Part shown: one piece after another, positions 25,648 through 33,380 of the stretch
Layout of the letters: each line of letters begins with the position of its first letter
How positions within the stretch are numbered: position 1 is the stretch's first letter
From: PHAA01 sp964494735
GTDB taxonomy: Bacteria; Bacillota; Syntrophomonadia; Syntrophomonadales; Syntrophomonadaceae
Length of the DNA: 45,869 nucleotides
Reading direction: 5' to 3'
NCBI GenBank assembly: GCA_964494735.1
Contig: CAZBSD010000017.1
Location: forward strand, 1-45,869
Notes under the pieces: generated by a model
The model's input: only the letters and a program-made list of their open reading frames with translations
What the model was told of the DNA's origin: nothing
Databases searched by the model: none
Made by a program: the position numbers and the translations under genes

Positions 25648-25673
25648 GCTCGTCGTGGGGGACGAGCTTTTTT
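25648..25673 (+). terminator. Rho-independent terminator after dtd
   Basis: GCTCGTC (25648-25654) pairs with GACGAGC (25661-25667), followed by six Ts. Confidence 0.88.
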
Positions 25674-25790
25674 GCGGGTAATTGCAGGGCAAAAACCGGG
25701 CACGGCTAACTGTAGGAAGGAATGAAGCGGCAACTTCTGCTCACAAAGCCTTAGCAGGCCATATTACCAGCTAATTACAGCAGCCTGATA

Positions 25791-25799
25791 TGGTATAAT
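25791..25799 (+). promoter_or_regulatory. Extended -10 promoter for the DHH-CBS-nucleotidyltransferase gene
   Basis: TGG-TATAAT at 25791-25799 is a consensus extended -10 element. No good -35 lies at 16-18 bases, as is typical of extended -10 promoters. The gene starts 28 bases further on. Confidence 0.65.
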
Positions 25800-25826
25800 T
25801 CTAGCACATCAGCGAGGAGACTGGCC

Positions 25827-28463
25827 GTGGAGATAATAACTTCCCATAATGCTTTGGATTTTGATGGATTAGCCAGCATGGTAGGAGCCAGCAAGCTATA
25901 TCCGGGGGCGGTCATGGTTATTCCGGGGACGATGCCGGGAAAGATCAGACAATTCATGGCCCTTTACAAAGACGTGTTGGACCTGAGAACCCCGCGCGAA
26001 TTGGAGTTAAAAGATATTAACCGGGTTATCCTGGTCGATACTGCCTGTCCCAAGCGTTTGGCTCAATTACGCTCCCTATACGACAATCCGTCGGTGGACT
26101 TTCATGTATACGATCACCATCCCCCACAAAAAGGCGATATTGTGGGCAGCGTTACCGAAATACATGCAACCGGTGCCACAACTACCCTGATTGTAGAAAA
26201 GGTTATTGCTTCAAGACTGGATATTTCACCTTTCGAGGCTACTATACTGGCGCTGGGAATCTATGAAGATACCGGAAGTCTATTGTTTCCCAGCACTACT
26301 GACCGGGATGCCCAGGCAGTAGCATTCCTGTTGGGCAAAAAGGCGAACTTGAAGATTGTGGCAAGTTTCATGGATGCGCCAATCTCCGATGAGCAGCGAA
26401 AAATATTACAGAGCCTGATGGAGAATACTGAGCATTATCATATCAACGGTATGGATATCATCTTTTCATATTATGAAGGCAAGTCATTCACACCGGGACT
26501 CGATATATTGGCTCATCGTATTTTCAAAATGGAAGAATCTGATGCGGTTTTTGTGATAGCACGAATGCAGGGTCGGGTCAATGTCATAGCCCGCAGCGGC
26601 AGTGTCAATCTCAAGGTCAATGAGATCATGCAGCCCTTGGGCGGAAACGGGCACGAGCGGGCAGCCTCAGCTATGATCCGCCATAAAGCAACCAGGGAGG
26701 TAGCGGACCTGATTTTACAGGAGATCGCAACCAGGATCAATCCGCCGGTGGTGGCCAAGGATATCATGTCCACCCCGGTCAAGACAATCGACCTTTACCG
26801 TACCATGGAAGAGGCCGGACGATTGCTGCTGCGCTACGGACATACGGGCATGCCGGTAGTCGATGGTGAAGTGGTGGTAGGTATCATATCGAGACGGGAT
26901 GCGGACAAGGCGGTTATGCATGACCTGGGTCATGCACCGGTCAAAGGTTTCATGACTTCAAAAGTGATAACTGTTTCTCCGGATACTCCGGTCAGCGAAA
27001 TACAAAAGATGGTGGTCGAGTATGATGTTGGCCGTCTGCCGGTAGTTGAACGGGGGCGTTTGGTCGGCATCGTATCCCGAACCGACATTTTGCGGATTTT
27101 ACATGGGGAGGATTATCCTCACGAGCATACATTGCTTTTCTCCCAGGTGGAAAGCACGCCTGAGAATATGCGCCAACTCATGCAGGAGAAGCTGCCCGCA
27201 GATTTATTCGACATTCTGGCGGCGGCCGGGGAATTAGCCCAGCAGTCTGAGTACACTGCTTACTGTGTGGGCGGGTTCGTGAGGGACCTGTTTCTGAACG
27301 TGCCTAATTTTGATGTGGACCTGGTAGTGGAGGGAGACGGCCGGCAATTGGCCAGACAGCTGGCTGAGAAGCTGTCTGGCAGGGTCCGCGTACATGATCG
27401 TTTCGCCACCGCCACAGTGATCTTTGACGAGGGTACCAAAATCGACATAGCCACTGCCCGCACCGAATACTATGAGTTCCCCGCGGCCCTGCCTATGGTG
27501 GAGAGATCGTCCGTCAAGGAGGATATGTATCGCCGCGATTTTACTATTAACACCCTGGCTATATGTCTTAATCCCAGCAGGTTCGGCGAATTGATAGACT
27601 ATTTCGGGGGACGCCGGGACATACAGAAACGCTTGATCCGGGTGCTTTACAACCTCAGTTTCGTCGAAGATCCTACCCGCATCTTGCGTGCTATCCGTTT
27701 CGAGCAGAGGTACAAGTTCACCATCGAACCGGATACCCTCCGATTCGCAGCAGATGCCATCAAGAGGAGGATGCTGGGCAAACTCTCATATAAACGCATC
27801 CTGCGGGAATTGATCTTGATCTTGAATGAGAAAGACCCTATACCAGCTCTTTTGAGGATGACCGAGTTGGGGGTCTGGCAGTATATACTTCCCGAAATCG
27901 ACCTGGGGCAGATAAGCATCAAGCTGAAACGTATTCCTATGGTACTGGGCTGGTGGGGCGAAAAATATTATGGTCAGGCAATCATGCCCTGGTTGGTCTA
28001 TTTGCTGGTGATCGTATCACCATTGAATGATGAAGAGCTCAGCGAGGTACTGACCAGGTATCCCTTAGCCAGGTACGCCCATCATTGTGTGCAGGAGTCA
28101 CTGAGGATTCCGGAGATCACCCAAAGGTTGAATGATGATAACGACCTGAAGGCCAGCGATCTGGACTCGATGCTGACAGGATTATGTGTGGAAAATCTGA
28201 TATATTTGCTGTTGCTCATAAAATCCGAAACTGTATGGGATAAAATTGTTGGCTTTTATGACCTGAAACAAGAGGTGAAGGTGGAAATCAACGGACATGA
28301 TCTTAGAGAGTTAGGACTTAAGGCTGGCCCAGTCTTCAAAATCATTCTGGCTGAATTATACAAGGAAAAACTGGATGGGACAGTCAGGAACCGTGAAGAT
28401 GAGATAAAATTGGTCAGACAATGGATAGACAAGGGGAGATTTACAGATGCAATGGCTCTTTGA
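25827..28463 (+). CDS. DHH-DHHA1-CBS-CBS-tRNA nucleotidyltransferase fusion
   Basis: This protein has 878 residues. Domains: a DHH phosphoesterase (~1-190, with D96-H97-H98) and its DHHA1 partner (~215-305, GGNGHERAAS), two CBS domains (~310-365 and ~372-430), then a class II CCA-adding/poly(A) polymerase-type nucleotidyltransferase with G482-G483-F-V-R-D487 and catalytic D496 and D498, followed by the RNA-binding neck and body. This architecture is known; the Aquifex A-adding enzyme is of this kind. It may add CC, A or CCA to tRNA ends, which the sequence alone cannot settle. The DHH part may act as a 3' exonuclease or nanoRNase-like domain, and the CBS pair may sense adenine nucleotides (both inferred). 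The start is supported by GAGGAGA. It overlaps the next gene by 17 bases. Confidence 0.9.
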   Translation: MEIITSHNALDFDGLASMVGASKLYPGAVMVIPGTMPGKIRQFMALYKDVLDLRTPRELELKDINRVILVDTACPKRLAQLRSLYDNPSVDFHVYDHHPPQKGDIVGSVTEIHATGATTTLIVEKVIASRLDISPFEATILALGIYEDTGSLLFPSTTDRDAQAVAFLLGKKANLKIVASFMDAPISDEQRKILQSLMENTEHYHINGMDIIFSYYEGKSFTPGLDILAHRIFKMEESDAVFVIARMQGRVNVIARSGSVNLKVNEIMQPLGGNGHERAASAMIRHKATREVADLILQEIATRINPPVVAKDIMSTPVKTIDLYRTMEEAGRLLLRYGHTGMPVVDGEVVVGIISRRDADKAVMHDLGHAPVKGFMTSKVITVSPDTPVSEIQKMVVEYDVGRLPVVERGRLVGIVSRTDILRILHGEDYPHEHTLLFSQVESTPENMRQLMQEKLPADLFDILAAAGELAQQSEYTAYCVGGFVRDLFLNVPNFDVDLVVEGDGRQLARQLAEKLSGRVRVHDRFATATVIFDEGTKIDIATARTEYYEFPAALPMVERSSVKEDMYRRDFTINTLAICLNPSRFGELIDYFGGRRDIQKRLIRVLYNLSFVEDPTRILRAIRFEQRYKFTIEPDTLRFAADAIKRRMLGKLSYKRILRELILILNEKDPIPALLRMTELGVWQYILPEIDLGQISIKLKRIPMVLGWWGEKYYGQAIMPWLVYLLVIVSPLNDEELSEVLTRYPLARYAHHCVQESLRIPEITQRLNDDNDLKASDLDSMLTGLCVENLIYLLLLIKSETVWDKIVGFYDLKQEVKVEINGHDLRELGLKAGPVFKIILAELYKEKLDGTVRNREDEIKLVRQWIDKGRFTDAMAL

Positions 28464-29070
28464 TACTCTGATGTGGCTGCCGGCCATCCTGGTCGGATTG
28501 ACTTTGCATGAATTTGCCCACGGGCTGGTTGCATATAAGCTTGGTGATCCCACTCCGGTGCGGCAGGGACGTTTGACCTTGAATCCTCTTCCCCATATTG
28601 ACTGGGTGGGCTTTCTGATGCTGCTTATCTTTAAATTTGGGTGGGCAAAACCGGTAGAGGTCGACCCGCGCAACTTCAAAGACATCAGTCCCAAGTCCGG
28701 AATGATGCTGGTGTCTCTGGCCGGCCCGGGTATGAACATAGTGATAGCGTTGCTGAGTATGGTGGCGCTCAAGCTGTTAATGCCGTGGCAGGGCAGCGGG
28801 TGGGGCGACCTGGTGGTTCCGGTTATCATACCTTTGATCTACGTCAACTTGATTCTGGCGGCCTTCAATCTATTACCCCTGCCGCCATTGGATGGGTCCA
28901 AGATTTTGGCCGGTCTGCTGCCTGACTCCGGGGCCAGGGTGCTATACTCAATTGAGCAATATGGTCCGCTGGTCATGCTCTTGTTGATCGTGACCAACAC
29001 CGTTGGGACTTTACTATGGCCACTGGTAAACTTCTTGTATAAGGTTCTTAACTCCCTGGTGGCGTTGTAG
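28447..29070 (+). CDS. Site-2-type membrane metalloprotease (peptidase M50)
   Basis: This protein has 207 residues. Membrane helices occur throughout. The zinc motif HEFAH lies in the first helix region (~22-26), and a second conserved site, LPLPPLDGSK (~141-150), supplies the third ligand. This is the compact YwhC/Rip-like group of intramembrane proteases; substrates are unknown. GGGGAG ahead of the ATG is inside the previous gene, and the two genes overlap by 17 bases, so they are expressed together. scpA follows 28 bases later. Confidence 0.88.
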   Translation: MQWLFDTLMWLPAILVGLTLHEFAHGLVAYKLGDPTPVRQGRLTLNPLPHIDWVGFLMLLIFKFGWAKPVEVDPRNFKDISPKSGMMLVSLAGPGMNIVIALLSMVALKLLMPWQGSGWGDLVVPVIIPLIYVNLILAAFNLLPLPPLDGSKILAGLLPDSGARVLYSIEQYGPLVMLLLIVTNTVGTLLWPLVNFLYKVLNSLVAL

Positions 29071-29098
29071 ACTTATCAAACTGAATGAGGATGCGTGG

Positions 29099-29815
29099 AT
29101 GAGTTATCTGGTTAACCTGGATAAATTTTATGGGCCGCTGGACCTCTTGCTATACCTGTTGGAGAGGGAAGAGATAGACATCTACGATATCCCCATAGCC
29201 AAAATAACCGAACAATATATGGCCTATATAGACACCACCGGTTATATTGATCTGGATAATATCGGTGATTTTCTCTCAATGGCTTCCTATCTGCTTAAGT
29301 TGAAATCCAAGCTGCTCTTGCCGATATACCTGGACGAAGAAGAAATGGATGATACGATGGATCCGCGCCAAGAATTGGTCAACCGGATCCTTGCCTACAA
29401 GCAGTTCAAGCAGGCGGGGGAAAGCCTGGGCGAGCGCTATAACGATGATAGTAAACGGCTCTTCTTCCGCTACGGGCAGATCGAACCGTCAGAGGCGGGG
29501 ATGAACACCCCCGTCAGAGCTCTCCTGCGGGCGTGGGATACGCTGATGAGCAGGAGCCAAGAGGAACTGGAATACGATCTGCCTCAGGGCCTGGTCGTGG
29601 CTGAAAAAATGGAGCAAATATTGACCATCCTGGCTGCTCATGAACAACCGGTCAAGTTTCTTGATATCTTTACGCCCATCATGCGGCGGCGGGAGGCTCT
29701 GGTATATTTCTTAGCCTTGCTGGAACTGATTCGGGCCCAAAGGGTAGAGGCATTTCAGCAGGATCAGTTTGGAGAAATAACGCTTACCATGAGAATGGCG
29801 GTGGACAAATGTTGA
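29099..29815 (+). CDS. scpA: Segregation and condensation protein A
   Basis: This protein has 238 residues. It is the kleisin subunit of the SMC condensin complex that compacts and separates chromosomes. The N-terminal YGPLDLLLYLLEREEIDIYDIPI motif region (split: GPLDLLLYLLEREEIDIYD) and ASYLLKLKSKLLLP are diagnostic; the C-terminal winged helix binds the SMC head. GAGG at 29087-29090 sets the ATG. It overlaps scpB. Confidence 0.95.
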   Translation: MSYLVNLDKFYGPLDLLLYLLEREEIDIYDIPIAKITEQYMAYIDTTGYIDLDNIGDFLSMASYLLKLKSKLLLPIYLDEEEMDDTMDPRQELVNRILAYKQFKQAGESLGERYNDDSKRLFFRYGQIEPSEAGMNTPVRALLRAWDTLMSRSQEELEYDLPQGLVVAEKMEQILTILAAHEQPVKFLDIFTPIMRRREALVYFLALLELIRAQRVEAFQQDQFGEITLTMRMAVDKC

Positions 29816-30336
29816 TGCGGGCAGAGACCAAAGCCGCTATTGAAGCTCTGTTGTTTGCCAGCGGTGAGAGAGTCGGCGAAGAAGTGTTGATGGAAATACT
29901 CCATCTTGGGAAAAATGATTTAGATCAAATAATGGCGGAAATGATAGCCGATTACACTGAATCAAGACGCGGCATCCAGGTTCTCAAACTGGATGGCGGC
30001 TACATCATGGCCACTAAAACAGAATTCTCTTTGGTGGTGGGGCAGTTGGTAAAACCGGCTCATCGGCGTATGTCACCAGCCGCTCTGGAGACCCTGGCAA
30101 TCATCGCTTATCGACAACCAGTCAGTAAAATCGAGATAGAACAGATACGCGGCGTGAAAGCCGACCGGGTGATCGCCAACTTAATGGAAAAAGGGCTCAT
30201 CAAAGAGGTGGGCCGTAAAGCAGCCCCTGGCCGACCGGTATTATATGGAACGACCCATGAATTCCTTAAGGTGTTTTCTCTTTCCACGCTGGAGGAACTG
30301 CCGGGATTGGAGATTGAGGAGGAAAAGCTGAGTTGA
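29809..30336 (+). CDS. scpB: Segregation and condensation protein B
   Basis: This protein has 175 residues. It consists of two winged-helix domains, with AIEALLFASGE at the N-terminus and LAIIAYRQPVSKIEIEQIRG (~98-117) in the middle. It binds ScpA in the SMC-ScpAB complex. Two starts are possible, ATG 29809 and ATG 29815; the latter overlaps the scpA stop as TGATG. The next gene overlaps its stop by four bases. Confidence 0.95.
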   Translation: MLMRAETKAAIEALLFASGERVGEEVLMEILHLGKNDLDQIMAEMIADYTESRRGIQVLKLDGGYIMATKTEFSLVVGQLVKPAHRRMSPAALETLAIIAYRQPVSKIEIEQIRGVKADRVIANLMEKGLIKEVGRKAAPGRPVLYGTTHEFLKVFSLSTLEELPGLEIEEEKLS

Positions 30337-30896
30337 ACGAAAAGTCTTTGGAGGAGCAGATAAAGATAAAGGCCCAGCAAAATAGGAAATTGGCTCGCTA
30401 CATGAGCAGCACCGAGGAATTGGTAGAAGAACAGATACGTAAAGCCAGGGAAAGAGGGGAGTTTGACAACCTCGAGGGGGTCGGCAAGCCCCTGGACCTC
30501 TCCGAGAATCCTTTCGAACCACCCGAGATGCGGATGATAAACCGGATGCTGAAGAACAATGACTTTACCCCCTTCTGGATACAACTGGGCAAGGATATAG
30601 ACGCCACCACCGCCAGGATAGCACGGGATGTGGAGCAGTTCCAGCGCTACTGCCAGGACTTCATGGCTGAATCGAAACACTCCGATCAGGCAATATATAG
30701 ATTTGGCAAACGTAAGAAGGTGTTCTACCTTGATAAAAGGAAACAGCTGGAGAAACTCAAGAAAGATATCCTCAATTACAACCTGCATTGCCCTACGTTT
30801 AGATTGGGACGCGCCAATATTGAAGTGGATGACGAGATGCTGAAGGTTGTCAGTTGCATCGAAAATGCTATTGAGGAGGCCCAGAAGACTAAATAG
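30333..30896 (+). CDS. DUF1992 protein (DnaJ-C28 conserved domain)
   Basis: This protein has 187 residues. The N-terminal ~70 residues carry the family signature EEQIRKARERGEFDNLEG followed by GKPLDL and PFEPPEMRM. The rest is helical and highly charged, probably coiled coil. Function is unknown; the family is named from a vertebrate DnaJ-like protein but no J domain is present here. The TTG start overlaps the scpB stop, with GAGGAGG about 10 bases before it, so it is translated with scpB. Confidence 0.85.
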   Translation: MNEKSLEEQIKIKAQQNRKLARYMSSTEELVEEQIRKARERGEFDNLEGVGKPLDLSENPFEPPEMRMINRMLKNNDFTPFWIQLGKDIDATTARIARDVEQFQRYCQDFMAESKHSDQAIYRFGKRKKVFYLDKRKQLEKLKKDILNYNLHCPTFRLGRANIEVDDEMLKVVSCIENAIEEAQKTK

Positions 30897-30953
30897 TCAA
30901 ACCGTATAAGCATAATAGGGTTGGGAATGATATGGGAAAACGGGAGAATATAT

Positions 30954-31559
30954 ATGGGCTGGATAATCAGTGCATTTATTCTTTTGGCAGCCATATCATT
31001 ATTATTCATAAGCGTTCCTGCCCGGTTGACCGTTTCCGTTCGAGAGGACTTGATTTGGCAAGGAATACTGGTCAACTTTGACGCTAGACTATTACGATTG
31101 GACCGACGCTATGATTTTTCGGACCCCAGTTTGAATCTGTTGGAAACGGCTATTCTGAGGGTTTATGAGAACAAGACCCATTCGTCTGCATCCGAAAAGG
31201 AACATCGTCGGCCATTAAGAGCAGCGCGGAGGTGGTGGGGTTTTATAAACCGGCACAGGACGCGGTTGATACCGGCCATAGCGGTTCCCAGAATAGCAAG
31301 GTTGGAATGGAGCAGCATAGTTGGCGGTGAAGATGCCTACCAGGCCGCGATGAATAGTGGAGTTGCCTGGGCTGTCAAAGGTTCGCTGTTGGGATGGCTA
31401 AGCAGCTGCTGCGCCATCGGCGACATGTCAGTAAAGGTCACGCCCAACTTCTTGTCCTCCGGATATCTTAGTACACTGAAATGCATATTAAAGATTAGAT
31501 TAGTACAAATTATAATCATTAAAACCTATCTAGCAGTAAAAAAGTCAGGTGGTGTATAA
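30954..31559 (+). CDS. DUF2953 protein (YtfI-like)
   Basis: This protein has 201 residues. One N-terminal membrane helix (~1-20) is followed by a domain ending in the DUF2953 pattern: GGEDAYQAAMNSGVAWAVKG (~131-150), a cysteine-containing segment and VTPNFLSSGYL. The gene directly precedes gerW, the same order as ytfI-ytfJ in Bacillus subtilis, where the pair is tied to sporulation. GGGAG at 30942-30946 supports ATG 30954 over an upstream in-frame start. The last codon is followed at once by the gerW start. Confidence 0.75.
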   Translation: MGWIISAFILLAAISLLFISVPARLTVSVREDLIWQGILVNFDARLLRLDRRYDFSDPSLNLLETAILRVYENKTHSSASEKEHRRPLRAARRWWGFINRHRTRLIPAIAVPRIARLEWSSIVGGEDAYQAAMNSGVAWAVKGSLLGWLSSCCAIGDMSVKVTPNFLSSGYLSTLKCILKIRLVQIIIIKTYLAVKKSGGV

Positions 31560-31982
31560 ATGGATTTACAACAGACCCAGCCTGGTCATCCCATTGAATC
31601 CTTGATGAAGACGGCCATGCAAAGCATCAAAGAGATGGTCGACGTCAATACCGTGGTCGGGGATGCAGTGGAGACCAACGATGGCAGCGTCATAATACCG
31701 ATTTCCCAGGTAGCCTGTGGTTTTGCCGCTGGTGGCGGAGAATATGAAGCCAGTTATTCGGAAGGTAAACCCCAGGAGCTTCCTTTTGCAGGCGGCAGCG
31801 GTGCCGGGGTTTCGGTAAAACCGATCGGATTCCTGGTGGTCAGGATGAATGATGTCCGCTTGATCTCCGTAAGCGGCAATCCCCTGGCGGAGAGAGTAGT
31901 AGATGTAGCCCCCCAGATATTTGACAAGATAGAGAGTATCATGCAACGCAGAGATCAAAATCGAACCGATAGTTATCAATAA
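31560..31982 (+). CDS. gerW: GerW/YtfJ family sporulation protein
   Basis: This protein has 140 residues. Family features: HPIESLMKTAMQSIKEMVDV at the N-terminus, IIPISQVACGFAAGGGEY (~45-62) with the glycine-rich run, then GSGAGVSVKPIGFLVV (~79-94). In Bacillus YtfJ is a spore protein and GerW is needed for normal germination. It starts one base after the DUF2953 stop, so the two are co-translated. A terminator-like hairpin follows, separating it from spmA. Confidence 0.9.
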   Translation: MDLQQTQPGHPIESLMKTAMQSIKEMVDVNTVVGDAVETNDGSVIIPISQVACGFAAGGGEYEASYSEGKPQELPFAGGSGAGVSVKPIGFLVVRMNDVRLISVSGNPLAERVVDVAPQIFDKIESIMQRRDQNRTDSYQ

Positions 31983-32030
31983 GCCCTACTTGTCTTTTCT
32001 ATCCCAAAAGCTGATTCCAAATCACCGACA

Positions 32031-32058
32031 ACAGTCCGGCCCCAGCCGGACTGTTCTA
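32031..32058 (+). terminator. Terminator-like hairpin after gerW
   Basis: ACAGTCCGGC (32031-32040) and GCCGGACTGT (32045-32054) form a perfect 10-bp stem around a CCCA loop. The T-run is short and interrupted (TCTATTT). Confidence 0.65.
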
Positions 32059-32060
32059 TT

Positions 32061-32072
32061 TAGGGGCCCCTA
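32061..32072. other. 12-bp perfect palindrome TAGGGGCCCCTA
   Basis: This self-complementary sequence lies between the gerW terminator and spmA. It could be a binding site for a dimeric regulator. No neighbouring repeat was seen. Confidence 0.35.
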
Positions 32073-32131
32073 TTCATACCTTCTAACAGGATTTATTTAA
32101 GGACAAGAGGGAGGGATGGGGCCTGTTAAAC

Positions 32132-32716
32132 GTGATATGGCTTCTGCTTTTGGCTTCTGGAATTGTGGTGGCAGCCCTCAATGGGCAAATTGAAATAGTG
32201 ACCGAAGCGGCCCTGGACGCTTCCAGGAATGCGGTTAAGGTTTGTTTCGACCTGATTGGGATAATGGCCATGTGGCTGGGAATAATGAAGATTGCGGAAA
32301 GGGCCGGGCTCATCCAAGGTTTGGCTGCTTTAATGGCCCCCCTGCTGCGGCGCCTGTTTCCCAGCGTACCTCATCGTGATCCAGCGATGGGCGCTATCAT
32401 CATGAACCTCAGCGCTAATATGCTTGGTTTGGGTAATGCGGCTACTCCGTTTGGTATGAAAGCCATGCAGGAGCTGCAGCGGCTGAATGGTAACCGGCCG
32501 GAAGCATCTGCGGCTATGTGTACATTTATGGCGTTGAATACATCCTGTATCACCCTCATTCCAGCAACCATCATCGGTATCCGGGTAGCCTATGGTTCAA
32601 GCAACCCCACAGAGATCGTTGGCGCTTGTATCTTCGCTACCAGTTGCGCCATGGTAGTGGCTGTCTCACTCGATTACATGTTCCGCAAATACAGCCGTTG
32701 GGGAGGAAGCCGCTGA
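32132..32716 (+). CDS. spmA: Spore maturation protein A
   Basis: This protein has at least 194 residues and several membrane helices. Gate-domain motifs NLSANMLGLGNAATPFGMKA (~89-108) and MALNTSCITLIPAT identify SpmA, which with SpmB forms a membrane complex needed for spore core dehydration. The start is not settled. GTG 32132 lies 17 bases after the GGGAGG site (32110-32115). CTG at 32123 is better spaced and would restore an N-terminus (M-LNVIW) closer to the family. The stop overlaps the spmB start as TGATG. Confidence 0.93.
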   Translation: MIWLLLLASGIVVAALNGQIEIVTEAALDASRNAVKVCFDLIGIMAMWLGIMKIAERAGLIQGLAALMAPLLRRLFPSVPHRDPAMGAIIMNLSANMLGLGNAATPFGMKAMQELQRLNGNRPEASAAMCTFMALNTSCITLIPATIIGIRVAYGSSNPTEIVGACIFATSCAMVVAVSLDYMFRKYSRWGGSR

Positions 32717-33252
32717 TGCTGCCCAATGTCCTCAGCATCGTCTCCAAGTGGGCGATACCATTTCTGTTGCTGGTCATACCGCTGTACGGCTTCTTTAAAA
32801 AGGTTCCGGTCTATGAAACGTTCGTGGAGGGTGCTGAAGAGGGCTTCACGACGGCTGTTAGGATTATTCCCTTTCTGGTAGGTATGCTGTTGGCTATCTC
32901 GGTTTTTCGCGCTTCGGGGGCAATGGATTATCTGGTCGCCTTGATAAGACCTCTGATGGCGGTAGCGGGCGCACCCGCTGATGTTTTGCCACTGGCTATA
33001 ATGCGGCCTTTGTCCGGGAGCGGAGCGTTGGGAATGGCAACCGAACTGATGAAGGTATATGGACCGGATTCGCTCATTGGGCGGATGGCGTCAGTTATGC
33101 AGGGTACAACTGACACCACCTTTTTTGTGCTTACCGTCTATTTCGGTTCAGTAGGAATAAAGCGGTTCAAATATGCAGTCATAACTGGCTTGAGTGCTGA
33201 CTTGACCGGTCTGCTGGCTTCCGTCTACATCTGCAACCTGCTCTTCCATTAA
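32716..33252 (+). CDS. spmB: Spore maturation protein B
   Basis: This protein has 178 residues. It has membrane helices with the family gate motif IMRPLSGSGALGMATEL (~94-110) and MQGTTDTTFFVLTVYFGSVG. It is the partner of SpmA. ATG 32716 overlaps the spmA stop; longer in-frame extensions run through spmA in another frame and are not real. This pair is strong evidence that the organism forms endospores. Confidence 0.94.
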   Translation: MLPNVLSIVSKWAIPFLLLVIPLYGFFKKVPVYETFVEGAEEGFTTAVRIIPFLVGMLLAISVFRASGAMDYLVALIRPLMAVAGAPADVLPLAIMRPLSGSGALGMATELMKVYGPDSLIGRMASVMQGTTDTTFFVLTVYFGSVGIKRFKYAVITGLSADLTGLLASVYICNLLFH

Positions 33253-33292
33253 ATCCATCCAATGCGCTACTGACCGCCACCGGGTCGCAGTG

Positions 33293-33321
33293 TGGACACC
33301 TTGGTTTTCTGATAGTATAAT
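33293..33321 (+). promoter_or_regulatory. Strong sigma-A promoter for fhs
   Basis: TGGACA (33293-33298) and TATAAT (33316-33321) are separated by exactly 17 bases: five of six and six of six consensus matches. The fhs start codon is 60 bases downstream. Confidence 0.78.
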
Positions 33322-33380
33322 ATTAGCCTGAACGGTCGGACGGATTGTTTGGCTCAATAATACTTAGATGAGGTGTGTGC

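Noticed and set aside
30891..30917. A sigma-F/G-type promoter (AAATA with CATAATA, 15-base spacing) before the DUF2953-gerW pair
   Set aside because: The context suits a sporulation promoter, but the -35 match is poor and such short motifs arise by chance in AT-rich sequence.
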